A stretch of 64,000 bases of DNA from DASZUK01 sp035547695 (GCA_035547695.1 DASZUK010000008.1:113751-177750), one strand, 5' to 3'. Positions 8,603 through 17,613 are shown, counted from the stretch's first letter. Program-made: numbers and translations. Notes: a model not told the origin generated them from the sequence alone.

Positions 8603-9715
8603 TCACAGGGCCCGCGGGGCCGTCATCGCCGCCGCCGGCGACGGCAGCCCCAGCAGCGTCGCGGTGAACTGGGTGGCCAGGTTGTTGGTGCCCATGTCGG
8701 TGTCCTCGGGAAGCTGCCCGCTCTGCACCAGCAGGTCGGTCAGCCGGCACATCACCACCGCGAACCGGAACCCGGAGAACACCTGGTAGTACTCCAGGTT
8801 CCGCACCGGCCGGCCGATCAGCTCGGCGTACCGCGCCACCGTCGCCTCGTGCGACGGGAACCCGGCCGGCCGGGGCACGTTCAGGCCCTCGGTGAACTGC
8901 CGGTCGAAGAACAGCCACCACCCCAGGTCCAGCTCCGGCTGGCCGAGCGTCGCCATCTCCCAGTCCAGCACCGCGGCCGGCGAGAAGTCCTGCCAGATAA
9001 TGTTGCCCACCCGGCTGTCCCCCCAGCACAGCACCACCTCGCCGTCCTCCTCCGGCCGGTTCGCCACCAGCCAGTCCCAGATGGCCTCGGTCACCGGCTG
9101 CGGCCGCCCCTTGGCGGACCAGTCCAGGAACTCCCGGTAGTAGGTCAGTTGCTGCTCCAGGCCCGGGGCGCCCCGGCCGGGGTCCGCCAGCCAGTCCAGC
9201 CCCAGCCCCCGCCAGTCCGTCCGGTGCACCGCGGCCAGCGCCTCCAGGCCGGTCCACCACATCCGCTCCTGCTCCTCCGGCGACGCCTCCAGCACCCACC
9301 CCTCCATGGTGTACGGCAGGTTGTCCGGCGGCACCAGCCCCTCCACGTGGCCCATCGTGAAGAACGGCACCCCCAGCCAGGACGGGTCGTCCTCGTACCA
9401 GCCCAGCTCCGGCAGCGGCACCCCGGCGTCGCCGTCCGCCAGCGCCTTCATCACCCGGTACTGCGTCGAGAACCGGGCGTCCAGGAACAGCAGGTGCCGG
9501 GTCGGCGCCACCCGGACCACCAGCCGCCGCGACGCCCGCCGGCCCTCCTCCGTCCAGGTCGCCCGGCACAGGATGGTCTCGTTCGAGAACCCGTTGGACT
9601 GCGGGGCGTCCACCTCGGCCACCACCGGGTCCGCGCCGGCCGGCAGCCTGGTGGCCAGCCAGCCCCCCAGGGTCCCGGCCACCTCCTCGGGATCACGTCC
9701 GGCGTTGTCGGGCAT
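8603..9715 (-). CDS. Phosphotransferase family protein (aminoglycoside phosphotransferase/choline kinase fold)
   Basis: 370 aa, the usual length for the actinobacterial APH-like family often found with acyl-CoA dehydrogenases. The N-lobe carries FSNETILCRATW and RRLVVRVAP (ATP-binding lysine replaced by Arg/Val context). The catalytic loop is CWGDSRVGNIIW, a variant of the HGDxxxxN motif with Trp in place of His. The metal-binding loop is LDWEMATLGQPELDLGW. The substrate is probably a small alcohol or CoA-linked metabolite; antibiotic resistance cannot be inferred. It is convergent with the hypothetical gene to its left. Confidence 0.85.
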   Translation of the reverse strand: MPDNAGRDPEEVAGTLGGWLATRLPAGADPVVAEVDAPQSNGFSNETILCRATWTEEGRRASRRLVVRVAPTRHLLFLDARFSTQYRVMKALADGDAGVPLPELGWYEDDPSWLGVPFFTMGHVEGLVPPDNLPYTMEGWVLEASPEEQERMWWTGLEALAAVHRTDWRGLGLDWLADPGRGAPGLEQQLTYYREFLDWSAKGRPQPVTEAIWDWLVANRPEEDGEVVLCWGDSRVGNIIWQDFSPAAVLDWEMATLGQPELDLGWWLFFDRQFTEGLNVPRPAGFPSHEATVARYAELIGRPVRNLEYYQVFSGFRFAVVMCRLTDLLVQSGQLPEDTDMGTNNLATQFTATLLGLPSPAAAMTAPRAL

Positions 9716-9842
9716 CTCCGGAGCCTATGCCGCAACTGACGGCCCGCCAGGTAGGGCCACCGGGAACAACCGCCAGGTGGGAGGTGGGAGGGACCCTCCC
9801 GGCACCGGTGGGGGCCCGCCGGCGGGGGCTAGCGTCAGCGCC

Positions 9843-10178
9843 ATGGAACTGGTGGTGGACCTGCAGGCGGGCACGGTGGACCTCACCGACCCCGACGACT
9901 TCGCGCACTTCGCCGTCCGGGTGTCCGGCCCGGCCGAACCGGCCGGCGGCGCCGACCGGCTGGCCGCCGTCCTGGCCGACACCGAGGTGGGACGTTTGGA
10001 GGGAGGTGCCGACGCCTTCATCCTCCCCGACGCCGTCCGTTCCCTCGCCGCCGGCCGGGCCGGGGAGGGGTGGGAGGACGGCTTCGCCGGCATGTGCCGG
10101 TATGCCGCCACCAAGGGTTGGGTCGCCGACGACGGCGGCATCCAGGCCCACGTGGAGTGGCCCCCGGCCGGCCCCTGA
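9843..10178 (+). CDS. Hypothetical protein
   Basis: 111 aa from ATG at 9843. The opening MELVVDLQAGTVDLTDPDDFAHFAVRV and closing CRYAATKGWVADDGGIQAHVEW look like a compact alpha/beta protein without membrane segments or cysteine motifs. It stands alone between a divergent kinase gene and the aldehyde dehydrogenase. Codon third positions are strongly G/C, as in real genes here. No family recognised. Confidence 0.55.
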   Translation: MELVVDLQAGTVDLTDPDDFAHFAVRVSGPAEPAGGADRLAAVLADTEVGRLEGGADAFILPDAVRSLAAGRAGEGWEDGFAGMCRYAATKGWVADDGGIQAHVEWPPAGP

Positions 10179-10259
10179 CCCACCGGCGAGGGGGCCTTAC
10201 CGGCGCCTCCCGGGGACCGGGCGCCACGCCTCCGGCATGGTGGCTACCATGGGACCGAA

Positions 10260-10275
10260 TTGAAGCGCGTTCTAG
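10260..10275. promoter_or_regulatory. Possible KstR-like operator half-site
   Basis: The 16-mer TTGAAGCGCGTTCTAG has a right half (GCGTTCTAG) like the TetR-family KstR operator (consensus around TAGAAC..GTTCTA). The left half matches poorly. It lies 54 bp before the aldehyde dehydrogenase start, an appropriate place for an operator. Weak evidence only. Confidence 0.3.
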
Positions 10276-10328
10276 TTTTCGGGCCGGGGGTGCCCGAGAG
10301 GGGATGCGCTCGACGCTGAGGAGGCGCC

Positions 10329-11795
10329 ATGCCCGTCAAGGACTACGACCGACTGTTCATCGGGGGCTCCTGGGTGGCCCCGGAAGGCACCGGCACCATC
10401 GACGTCATCTCCCCCTCCACCGAGCAGGTGGTCGCCCGGGTCCCCGACGCCACCGCGGCCGACGTCGACAAGGCCATCACCGCCGCCCGGCAGGCCTTCG
10501 ACCACGGCCCCTGGCCCCGGATGGCCCCCGCCGAGCGCGGCGCCGTCCTGGCCAAGGTGGCCGAGGCCATCACCGCCGACATGGCCGACATCGCCGAGAC
10601 CATCGCCACCGAGATGGGCTCCCCGGTGGCCTGGGCCCAGCTCGCCCAGGTGCTCGCGCCCACCATGATCTTCAACTACTACGCCGGCCTCGCCGGCACC
10701 TACGCCTTCGACGAGGTCCGCACCGGCGTCCTCAGCCCCGAGGTCCTCGTCACCAAGGACCCCGTCGGCGTCGTCGGCGCCATCGCCCCCTGGAACGTCC
10801 CCCTGTTCATCGCCGCCGCCAAGCTCGCCCCGGCCCTGGCCGCAGGCTGCACCGTCGTCTTCAAGCCCGCCCCCGAGACCCCGCTGGACGCCTTCCGGCT
10901 GGCCGAGATCTTCGCCGACGCCGGCCTGCCCGACGGCGTCCTGTCCGTCCTCCCGGCCGGCCGCGAGGCCGGCGAGCACCTCGTCACCCACCCCGGCGTC
11001 GACAAGATCTCCTTCACCGGCTCCACCGTCGCCGGCAAGCGCATCGGCGGCCTCTGCGGCGAACGCCTCAAGCGATGCACCCTGGAGCTCGGCGGCAAGT
11101 CCGCCGCCATCATCCTGGACGACGCCGACCTCGACGCCACCCTGCCCACCCTGCTGCCCAACGCCATCATGAACAACGGCCAGGCCTGCATCGCCCAGAC
11201 CCGCATCCTCGCCCCCCGCAGCCGCTACGACGAGGTCGTCGACGCCCTGGTCGAGCGGGTCAAGGCCATGCCCGTCGGTGACCCCCTCGACCCCACCACC
11301 GAGGTCGGCCCCCTCGTCGCCGCCCGCCAGCGTGACCGGGTGGAGGGCTACCTGCGCACCGGCCAGGACGAGGGCGCCAAGGTCGCCGTCGGCGGCGGCC
11401 GCCCCGCCGGCCTCGACAAGGGCTGGTACGTCGACCCCACCGTGTTCGTCAACGTCGACAACAAGATGACGATCGCCCAGGAGGAGATCTTCGGGCCCGT
11501 CCTCGCCGTCATCCCCCACGACGGCGACGACGACGCCGTCGCCATCGCCAACGACTCCAACTACGGCCTCTGCGGGTCCGTCTGGACCGCCGACAACGAC
11601 CGCGGCCTCGGCGTCGCCCGCCGCGTCCGCACCGGCACCTACATGCTCAACACCGGCGTCCCCATGGACTTCGCCACCCCCTTCGGCGGCTACAAGGAGT
11701 CCGGCGTCGGCCGCGAGTTCGGTCCCGAGGGCCTGGAGCTGTTCTTGGAGGACAAGTCCATCTCCCTCCCCGCCGGCTTCACCCCCAAGGTCTGA
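10329..11795 (+). CDS. NAD(P)-dependent aldehyde dehydrogenase
   Basis: 488 aa, normal ALDH length. It oxidises an aldehyde to the acid. The catalytic cysteine is in NNGQACIAQTR (about residue 287) and the general base Glu in LELGGKSA (about residue 253). The Rossmann segment IAPWNVPLF and the C-terminal GGYKESGVGREFG loop are both present. The start ATG has GAGGAG 6 nt upstream. It resembles the subgroup associated with actinobacterial sterol or fatty aldehyde metabolism, but the substrate cannot be read from sequence. Confidence 0.92.
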   Translation: MPVKDYDRLFIGGSWVAPEGTGTIDVISPSTEQVVARVPDATAADVDKAITAARQAFDHGPWPRMAPAERGAVLAKVAEAITADMADIAETIATEMGSPVAWAQLAQVLAPTMIFNYYAGLAGTYAFDEVRTGVLSPEVLVTKDPVGVVGAIAPWNVPLFIAAAKLAPALAAGCTVVFKPAPETPLDAFRLAEIFADAGLPDGVLSVLPAGREAGEHLVTHPGVDKISFTGSTVAGKRIGGLCGERLKRCTLELGGKSAAIILDDADLDATLPTLLPNAIMNNGQACIAQTRILAPRSRYDEVVDALVERVKAMPVGDPLDPTTEVGPLVAARQRDRVEGYLRTGQDEGAKVAVGGGRPAGLDKGWYVDPTVFVNVDNKMTIAQEEIFGPVLAVIPHDGDDDAVAIANDSNYGLCGSVWTADNDRGLGVARRVRTGTYMLNTGVPMDFATPFGGYKESGVGREFGPEGLELFLEDKSISLPAGFTPKV

Positions 11796-11864
11796 CCGGC
11801 CCGGCGGCGGGGGACTGCGCTGACACCGACCACCGGCCGGCGGTCCGTCGGCGGTCCCGCGACG

Positions 11865-12677
11865 TCAGCCCGCCGCCGGTGGGAACAGCGGGGCCGCGTA
11901 CCCCGACAGTACCGACCGGCCGTCCTCGGCGTCCGCCCGGTACTGGTCCGTGCCCGTCTCCACCACGCTGAACCCCGTCCGGTCCCCGTCCCCGTTCACC
12001 ACCTCCGGCCCCCGCGCCCCTGCCCGGTAGCCGGTCACCACCGCCACGTGCACCGCCGTGCCCGTCGTCGGGTCCAGCCCGTACACCGCCACGTCCCCCG
12101 GCTGCGGGGTGTACCCCGACCCCGCCGGATGCCACGTCCCGTGCTCCGTCGCCCACACGTAGAAGCTGGCCGACGCGGCGTTCAGGTACCCCGGCGCCAG
12201 CCGGTACGTCACCTCCGCCCCCGCCTCCTGCCACACCCAGGCCGCGAAGTCCGCGCACCACTGCTCGCTCCGCAGCCCCGGCCCGCAGGTCCCGCTGCCC
12301 GCCTCCCAGTAGGCGCTGAACTTGTTGCAGTACGAACCCGCCGGGTCCGTCCGGTAGCCCAACTGGCCTTCCGCCACCGCCACGATCTTCGCCCGGGACG
12401 GTGTCGTCCCCGCGTCCGGCGCTCCCGACCCCGAACCGGTGCCGGCCAGCGTGACCGCCACGATCGCCAGCACCGCCACCACCAGGGCCAGTACCGTCGC
12501 CAGCCGCCGCCGTCGCCGCACCCGGGCGCTGGGTCGGCGGGACTCGGGTCGCCGGGGGCCGGGGCCGGGTTGCCGGGCATCGGGCCGCTGGGCGCGGCGG
12601 GAGTACGGGTCCGGCCGGGCGGCCGGTGGTGTGCGTCCGAGCACGGTCGGCGGCTCCTGGGGGCGAGGGTCGCCCAT
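11865..12677 (-). CDS. CHAP-domain cell-wall hydrolase-like protein, membrane anchored
   Basis: 270 aa. A basic N-terminal tail (RRPSARVRRRRR) is followed by one membrane helix (LATVLALVVAVLAIVAVTLAG, ~58-78) and an extracellular CHAP domain. Catalytic residues are visible: Cys in SEQWCADFAAWVWQ, His in TAVHVAVVTGY, and an Asn/Asp in EVVNGDGD. CHAP enzymes cleave peptidoglycan amide bonds. The ATG at 12677 is only 17 bp from the divergent acyltransferase start at 12695, leaving almost no promoter space, so the true start may be internal (before the TM helix). Confidence 0.82.
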   Translation of the reverse strand: MGDPRPQEPPTVLGRTPPAARPDPYSRRAQRPDARQPGPGPRRPESRRPSARVRRRRRLATVLALVVAVLAIVAVTLAGTGSGSGAPDAGTTPSRAKIVAVAEGQLGYRTDPAGSYCNKFSAYWEAGSGTCGPGLRSEQWCADFAAWVWQEAGAEVTYRLAPGYLNAASASFYVWATEHGTWHPAGSGYTPQPGDVAVYGLDPTTGTAVHVAVVTGYRAGARGPEVVNGDGDRTGFSVVETGTDQYRADAEDGRSVLSGYAAPLFPPAAG

Positions 12678-12694
12678 CTAGGCTACTGAGGCCC

Positions 12695-15121
12695 ATGTCG
12701 ACTTCGGCGGCACCCCCGCCCACCCCCGCACCCCCACCCCTCACCGGGCCCCGGCCGGTCCCCGATCCCGACGCCCCCCACGACCAGCCCAACCTCTCCT
12801 ACATCCCCGGCCTCGACGGCCTCCGGGCCTTCGCCGTCCTCGGCGTCATGGCCTTCCACGGCGGCATCTCCTGGCTGGTCGGCGGCTACCTCGGCGTCGA
12901 CGCCTTCTTCGTCCTGTCCGGCTTCTTGATCACCACCCTGCTGGTCGGCGAGTGGCACCGCATCCGCACCATCCGGCTCGGGGCCTTCTGGGCCCGCCGG
13001 GCCCGCCGCCTCCTGCCCGCCCTGCTGTTGGTGCTGGTGTTCGTGGCCTGCTACGCCGCCTTCGCCGTCCCCTCCGGCACCTACCCCGGCCTGCGCCTCG
13101 ACGGCCTGTCCAGCCTGTTCTACGTGGCCAACTGGCACTTCATCCTGGCCGGCGCCGGCTACTTCACCCAGACCGGCCTGCCCTCCCCCCTCACCCACAC
13201 CTGGTCGCTGGCCATCGAGGAGCAGTTCTACCTGGTCTGGCCCCTGGTGGTCCTCGGCCTGCTGAAGCTCACCCGCAATCTCCGGGTCCTCCTCGTGGTC
13301 TCCGTGGTGGGGGCGTTGGCCTCCGCGGTCGAGATGGCCCTCCTCTACCACCCCGGCGCCGACACCACCCGGCTCTACTACGGCACCGACACCCACGCCC
13401 AGTGCCTGCTGGTCGGGGCCGCCCTGGCCGTCTCCCTGGCCCTGGTGGCCCGGGAACGGGCCCGCCGGGTGGTGTCGGACGTTTCCGCGGAAACGTCCAC
13501 CGGGACGGACGGGGCGCCGGGGACGGACGGAACGCCGGGGACGGACGGGGCGCCGGGGGTGCGGGCCAGCGGCCGGGGCGGTCGCGGCGCCCATCGACGC
13601 CCCGGCGGCCGGGACGGTCGTGGCGCCCACCTCCGTCCTGGCGGCTGGGACGGTCGTGGCGCCCACCTCCGCCCCCCCGGCGGCGATCCCCGCTGGGCCG
13701 CCACCACCGCCGGTGGCCGGATCGCCCTCACCGTGGTCGGCCTGGCCGGGGTGGCCGCCGCCGCAGTGCTGTGGAGCCGCCTCACCGGCACCTCCTCCCT
13801 CCTCTACCGCGGTGGCTTCCTCCTGGCCGCCCTGGCCACCGCGGCGGTGCTGGTCTCGGTGGTCTGCGCCCAGCGGGCCCCGGTGTCCCGGTTCTTCTCG
13901 CTCGCCCCCCTCCGGTACCTCGGCCGCATCTCCTACGGCATGTACCTGTGGCACTACCCCCTGTTCCTCTGGATCGACGGCACCCGGACCGGCCTGTCGG
14001 GCTACCCCCTGTTCCTGGTCCGCACCGCCGCCACCGTGGCCGTGGCCACCGCCTCCTTCTACGCCGTCGAGCGCCCCATCCGCCAGGGCACCTTCTTCCG
14101 GCACTGGCGGGGCTGGGTGGCCACCCCCGCCGCGGTGGCCGCCACCGTCGTCGCCCTGGTCGCCGCCACCGCCGTCCCCGCCGTCGCGGAGCTCGGCACC
14201 GGGCCGGGGTCCACCGGATCGGCAGGGTCGCCAGGATCGGCGGGGTCGCCAGGACCGGCGGGGTCGCCGGGATCGGCCCTCTACCAGGGCCCGCCCGTCA
14301 AAGTGCTGCTGCTCGGGGACTCCACCGCGCTGACGCTGGGGCTGGGGCTGTCGCTGCCGGAGAAGCAGTACGACGTCGACGAGTCCGACCAGGGCATCCT
14401 CGGTTGTGGGGTCACCGAGGGCACCGACTACAAGACACGCGGCGTCACCTTTCCGGTGGCCACACCCTGCAACACCGACCCCCCGCCGCCGGGGACCCCA
14501 CAGCTCAAGACCACATACACCCCCTACGGCATCGTCAAGACCCCGCAGGCCGAGCGGTGGACAGCCTGGGACCGCCACTGGCTGGACACCTTCGACCCCG
14601 ACGTCGTCATGGTCCTCGCCGGCCGGTGGGAGGTCACCAACCGCACCTACGACGGCCAGTGGACCGACATCCTCCAGCCGGCCTACGCCGCCTACGTCAA
14701 GCACCAACTGGAGCACACCGTGGACCTGGTGTCGGCCAAAGGGGCCAAGGTGGTCCTGCTGACCGCCCCCTGCTACGACGACGGCGAGCAGCCTGACGGC
14801 CAGCCGTGGCCCACAGAGTCCCCCGAGCGCATCGCCACCTACAACCGCCTGGTCACGGAGGTGGCCGCCGAGCGGCCCACAACGGTCTCCGTCCTGGACC
14901 TCCACGCCCTGGTCTGCCCCGGTGGGCAGTACCAGTCGGTCATCGACGGCGTCCAGGTCCGCACCCCCGACGGCATCCACTTCACCATGACAGGCGGCAA
15001 GTTCCTGGCGCCCAAGATCTGGCCCACCGTCGTCCGGCTCGGGCGGGAGCAGATGGCCGCCGCCGTCGCTGACGGTAAACCGAGTGGCTCCGGAGAGGCC
15101 GGCACCGACGCCACCGGGTAG
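12695..15121 (+). CDS. OafA/YrhL-type membrane acyltransferase with C-terminal SGNH domain
   Basis: 808 aa. The N-terminal acyltransferase-3 domain (~35-480) has about ten membrane helices and the family motifs YIPGLDGLRAFAVLGVMAFHGG, GGYLGVDAFFVLSGFLITTLL, and FWARRARRLLPALL. After a Gly/Ser/Pro linker comes an SGNH hydrolase domain: VLLLGDSTALTLGLGL (catalytic Ser block) and DGIHFT (catalytic Asp-His). Proteins of this kind O-acetylate cell-wall or surface polysaccharides. Two spots are expanded by in-frame minisatellites: a charged loop at ~265-335 and the linker to the SGNH domain. Start ATG 12695 gives MSTSAAPPPTPAPPP. Confidence 0.9.
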   Translation: MSTSAAPPPTPAPPPLTGPRPVPDPDAPHDQPNLSYIPGLDGLRAFAVLGVMAFHGGISWLVGGYLGVDAFFVLSGFLITTLLVGEWHRIRTIRLGAFWARRARRLLPALLLVLVFVACYAAFAVPSGTYPGLRLDGLSSLFYVANWHFILAGAGYFTQTGLPSPLTHTWSLAIEEQFYLVWPLVVLGLLKLTRNLRVLLVVSVVGALASAVEMALLYHPGADTTRLYYGTDTHAQCLLVGAALAVSLALVARERARRVVSDVSAETSTGTDGAPGTDGTPGTDGAPGVRASGRGGRGAHRRPGGRDGRGAHLRPGGWDGRGAHLRPPGGDPRWAATTAGGRIALTVVGLAGVAAAAVLWSRLTGTSSLLYRGGFLLAALATAAVLVSVVCAQRAPVSRFFSLAPLRYLGRISYGMYLWHYPLFLWIDGTRTGLSGYPLFLVRTAATVAVATASFYAVERPIRQGTFFRHWRGWVATPAAVAATVVALVAATAVPAVAELGTGPGSTGSAGSPGSAGSPGPAGSPGSALYQGPPVKVLLLGDSTALTLGLGLSLPEKQYDVDESDQGILGCGVTEGTDYKTRGVTFPVATPCNTDPPPPGTPQLKTTYTPYGIVKTPQAERWTAWDRHWLDTFDPDVVMVLAGRWEVTNRTYDGQWTDILQPAYAAYVKHQLEHTVDLVSAKGAKVVLLTAPCYDDGEQPDGQPWPTESPERIATYNRLVTEVAAERPTTVSVLDLHALVCPGGQYQSVIDGVQVRTPDGIHFTMTGGKFLAPKIWPTVVRLGREQMAAAVADGKPSGSGEAGTDATG
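13502..13686 (+). repeat. In-frame 18-bp and 36-bp tandem repeats inside the acyltransferase gene
   Basis: Three 18-bp units (13502, 13520, 13538) encode GTDGAP-type hexapeptides. Three 36-bp units starting at 13579, 13615 and 13651 encode 12-residue GRGAHLRPGG-type repeats. Both periods are multiples of three, so copy-number change would not break the frame. Confidence 0.85.
14217..14276 (+). repeat. In-frame 18-bp tandem repeat in the SGNH linker
   Basis: About 3.3 copies of an 18-bp unit (GGATCGGCRGGGTCGCCA) encode GSAGSP repeats between the last membrane helix and the SGNH domain. Confidence 0.8.
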
Positions 15122-15124
15122 CCC

Positions 15125-15217
15125 GTCGTGTCGGCGGTGCTGGCGGTGCTCCTGTCGGCGGTATTCCCTGTTGGCGGTGCTCCTGCTGGCGGTGTGCTGC
15201 TGCTGGCGGTGCTACTG
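15125..15217. repeat. ~15-bp degenerate tandem repeat between convergent genes
   Basis: GGCGGTG recurs six times (15133, 15142, 15157, 15173, 15188, 15205), mostly as GGCGGTGCTCCTG. It fills the gap between the acyltransferase stop (15121) and the lipoprotein stop. In the last copy CTCCTG is CTACTG, which creates the minus-strand TAG stop at 15212-15214. Confidence 0.75.
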
Positions 15218-15634
15218 CCCGGGCAGGGTGGACGGGGAGGGCTGGCCGGGGATGTTGTTGACGGCCGGTGGCTGCTCGTTGGCCCTGGCCGCCTGGGCGC
15301 ACTGCCGCTTCAGGGCGGTGACCAGGTTGGCCTCCGAATTCCGCCCGACCTCCTGCAGGGTGGTCATTAGCGGGTTCCACTGCCCGTCGGCCGAGTTGGC
15401 CTGGGCGGCCAACGGCAATGCCTTCTCCAGCGCCACCGTCGCCCGGGTCCTCAGGGCGGCGGCCTTGGCGGGGTCGGGGTCGTGCTCGGCCGCCGAGTAC
15501 AGCCGGATGGACGTCGTCACGTAGCCGCAGGCCTGCCGGGCCAGCCGCAGCCCGTCGTTGCCGCAGCTACTCAACACCAGGCTGAGGCTGGCCAGGGCAA
15601 CCAATGCGGGCGCGGCGAGGGCCCGCCGTCGCAC
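15212..15634 (-). CDS. Small lipoprotein of unknown function
   Basis: 140 aa. The signal peptide MRRRALAAPALVALASLSLVLSSC has a lipobox (LSSC), so the mature protein should be lipid-anchored outside the membrane. The mature part is largely helical with two further cysteines (RQACGYV, KRQCAQA) that could pair. Start is GTG at 15634, one base after the TGA of the upstream gene (15636-15638), so translation is probably coupled. Its TAG stop lies inside a tandem repeat. No family recognised. Confidence 0.72.
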   Translation of the reverse strand: MRRRALAAPALVALASLSLVLSSCGNDGLRLARQACGYVTTSIRLYSAAEHDPDPAKAAALRTRATVALEKALPLAAQANSADGQWNPLMTTLQEVGRNSEANLVTALKRQCAQAARANEQPPAVNNIPGQPSPSTLPGQ

Positions 15635-15635
15635 C

Positions 15636-16193
15636 TCAGCCCAGCCAGCTCTCGGCGCCGTCCAGCAGGAACCGGCTGACCGCCAGGCACCGGTCGAACA
15701 CGTCGCACAGCAGCTCTTCGCCCGCCAGCACCCTGGCCAGGGACACCGGCTGGCGGGCCACGATGTTCAGCCGCCGCTCCGGGCCGTCGGTGGCCGAGGC
15801 GAACGAGTCGATGGCCGACACCTCCAGCGGCAGGTCTACCCCGCCCACCCCGGCCAGGTCCATGGTCAGCCGCAGCAGATCCGGCCCCTGTGGCAGCGGC
15901 GGCAGCGCCCAGGTGAACGTCAACGGGAAGTGGAAGTCGTCCGGCGGCTCGTCGTCCTCGCCCAGCCCCATCACGGCGTCCTCGAACGACAGCAGCACCC
16001 GGGGGTCCACGTCCAGCGCCAGGTGCAGGTCCAGCGGCCCACCACACCCCTCCTCCGGGTGCAGGTCCACCTCCCACACCTGCCGGAGTGAGTACGTCTC
16101 CACGAAATGTCGCTCGTCGTGCACGTGGAACCCGTGGTCCACGGAATGGTCCTTCAGGTCGGCCACGTAGCCGGCGACGTCGATGGCTGCCAC
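15636..16193 (-). CDS. Hypothetical cytoplasmic protein
   Basis: 185 aa from GTG at 16193. It is acidic, with no signal peptide, and contains HHVDHGFHVHDERHF-like His-rich sequence near the start, PDLLRLTMDLAGVGGVDLPLEV in the middle, and a helical tail ending DRCLAVSRFLLDGAESWLG. It reads as a soluble alpha/beta protein. It is the first gene of a two-gene unit with the lipoprotein and is divergent from the phosphatase gene. No function can be assigned. Confidence 0.6.
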   Translation of the reverse strand: MAAIDVAGYVADLKDHSVDHGFHVHDERHFVETYSLRQVWEVDLHPEEGCGGPLDLHLALDVDPRVLLSFEDAVMGLGEDDEPPDDFHFPLTFTWALPPLPQGPDLLRLTMDLAGVGGVDLPLEVSAIDSFASATDGPERRLNIVARQPVSLARVLAGEELLCDVFDRCLAVSRFLLDGAESWLG

Positions 16194-16300
16194 AGTGCAA
16201 CCAGCCTAGTGGTGGCCGGTTACCGGGCTCGGCGGCCCCTGCCGGGCCCGAGGGGAGCTCCCAGACCCGGTGAGAGGTCCACGGGGTAGGGTGCCTGCCC

Positions 16301-17050
16301 ATGGAGGACCAGGCGCTGCTGGACGTGCTCGACGAAGCCGCCGTCGCCGTCCGCGAGGCCCTGGACCTGCTCGACGACTGGACCCCGGCCGGGGTGCGCC
16401 CAGGGCAGTACCGATTGGACCTCGTCGCCGACAGTGCCGCCTGCCGGGTGCTGCACCATGCCGGCCTCGCCGTTCTGTCCGAGGAGTCCGGCCTCCGCGG
16501 CCCCGACGGTCCCCGCGAGCCCGAGAACCTGCTCGTCGTCCTCGACCCGGTCGACGGGTCCACCAACGCCTCCATCGGGTTGCCCTGGTTCGCCACCAGC
16601 CTCTGCGTTCTCGACGGCGCCGGTCCCAGGGCCGCCCTGGTGGTCAACCAGGCCTCCGGCATCCGGTACCGGGCGGTGCGCGGCGGCGGCGCCTTCCGGG
16701 ACGGCCGGCCCATCGCCCCCTCCGGGTGCCGGGAGCTGTCCAAAGCCGTCGTCGGCATCTCCGGCTTTCCCGACCTCCGTCCGGGGTGGGCCCAGTTCCG
16801 CGCCCTCGGCTCCGCCGCATTGGACCACTGCGCCGTGGCCGAAGGGGTCCTCGACGGCTATCGCGTCGTCGGCGGCTCCTCCCTGTTCGGCTGGGACTAC
16901 CTCGGCGGCATGCTGCTCTGCCAGGAGGCCGGCGCCGTGGTGGGGGAGTACTTCGGCAACGACCTCGTCGTCCTCGACGACTCCCGCCGCTGGCCCGTCG
17001 CCGCGGCCACCCCCGAGCTGCTGGCCGAGCTGCTGGCCGCCAAGGTCTGA
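16301..17050 (+). CDS. Inositol monophosphatase family protein
   Basis: 249 aa, typical length. Metal-site motifs are present: SEESG near residue 61, LDPVDGSTNAS near 82-92 (the family's DPxDGTxN) and WDYLGGMLLCQEAG near 200 (usually WDxAAG, here with Leu-Gly). It hydrolyses a phosphate monoester such as inositol-1-phosphate, histidinol phosphate or a nucleotide phosphate; which one cannot be told. Its 3′ flank carries a 10-bp tandem repeat and then the tRNA-Val gene. Confidence 0.88.
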   Translation: MEDQALLDVLDEAAVAVREALDLLDDWTPAGVRPGQYRLDLVADSAACRVLHHAGLAVLSEESGLRGPDGPREPENLLVVLDPVDGSTNASIGLPWFATSLCVLDGAGPRAALVVNQASGIRYRAVRGGGAFRDGRPIAPSGCRELSKAVVGISGFPDLRPGWAQFRALGSAALDHCAVAEGVLDGYRVVGGSSLFGWDYLGGMLLCQEAGAVVGEYFGNDLVVLDDSRRWPVAAATPELLAELLAAKV

Positions 17051-17078
17051 CGCCGCGTCGGGCCCACCGTTCCGACCC

Positions 17079-17110
17079 TTTCCGACCTTTTCCGACCCGG
17101 TCCGACTCGG
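17079..17110 (+). repeat. 10-bp tandem repeat downstream of the phosphatase gene
   Basis: Three to four units of TTTCCGACCY (GTTCCGACCC, TTTCCGACCT, TTTCCGACCC, GGTCCGACTC), starting 29 bases after the stop codon. Confidence 0.75.
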
Positions 17111-17206
17111 CGGACCCGGACCGGGGGCCCCCGTCGGCGGCATCCTGGACCGTGGCCTACGCTTGGGGGTCCGGTCGGTCCGGGTGCTTCGCCCCGAGCC
17201 GGCTAT

Positions 17207-17279
17207 GGGCGTTTAGCTCAGTTGGTAGAGCAATTGGCTTACAACCAATAGGTCGTCGGTTCGAGCCCGGCAGCGCCCA
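17207..17279 (+). tRNA. tRNA-Val (anticodon UAC)
   Basis: A 73-nt cloverleaf. Acceptor GGGCGTT pairs with AGCGCCC; the D arm is GCTC/GAGC; the anticodon stem ATTGG/CCAAT encloses loop CTTACAA, anticodon TAC at 17240-17242; the T arm is GTCGG/CCGGC with loop TTCGAGC; the discriminator is A. CCA is not encoded. The 3′ end is used as a likely integration site for the following island. Confidence 0.95.
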
Positions 17280-17280
17280 C

Positions 17281-17613
17281 ACATTACATATAGAGTGTAA
17301 AAATAATTGTTGTTCTTGAAGATTCTTTTACCAGGTAATTCAGTCCGACGGCTGCTCCACTAGGGCGGGTTGTTCCTTCCGGTCCCCGGAAGGGTGTGCA
17401 GCGCCAGCAGCGCTGCACACCCCTGCACATCCCCTCTGACCTGGCCCGGAGCGTTTCGAGGTGTGCAGCCGGGCGTATAATAGGTCGCCAAATGTCGCCA
17501 GCAAGCATTTCAGGATGGACTTGTCGTGGGGTCATTTACCCAATTCCTCGCTTGTGATCGACTTCAGGACGGCGCAGCTCGCCGGCTCCGTGTCGAGCGG
17601 ACCGGCGACATGA
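17281..17613. other. Left edge of island: AT-rich stretch plus GGGTGTGCA repeats
   Basis: 17281-17335 is strikingly AT-rich for this genome. A perfect 13-bp inverted repeat follows (GGGTGTGCAGCGC 17392-17404, loop CAGCA, complement 17410-17422). GGGTGTGCA-like elements lie at 17392 (+), 17414 (-), 17424 (-, one mismatch) and 17459 (+, AGGTGTGCA). AATGTCGCCA is at 17491-17500. I see no convincing gene. Confidence 0.65.

Noticed and set aside
8603..9715. Aminoglycoside resistance gene
   Set aside because: APH-like fold only; the Trp-Gly-Asp catalytic variant belongs to metabolic actinobacterial families.
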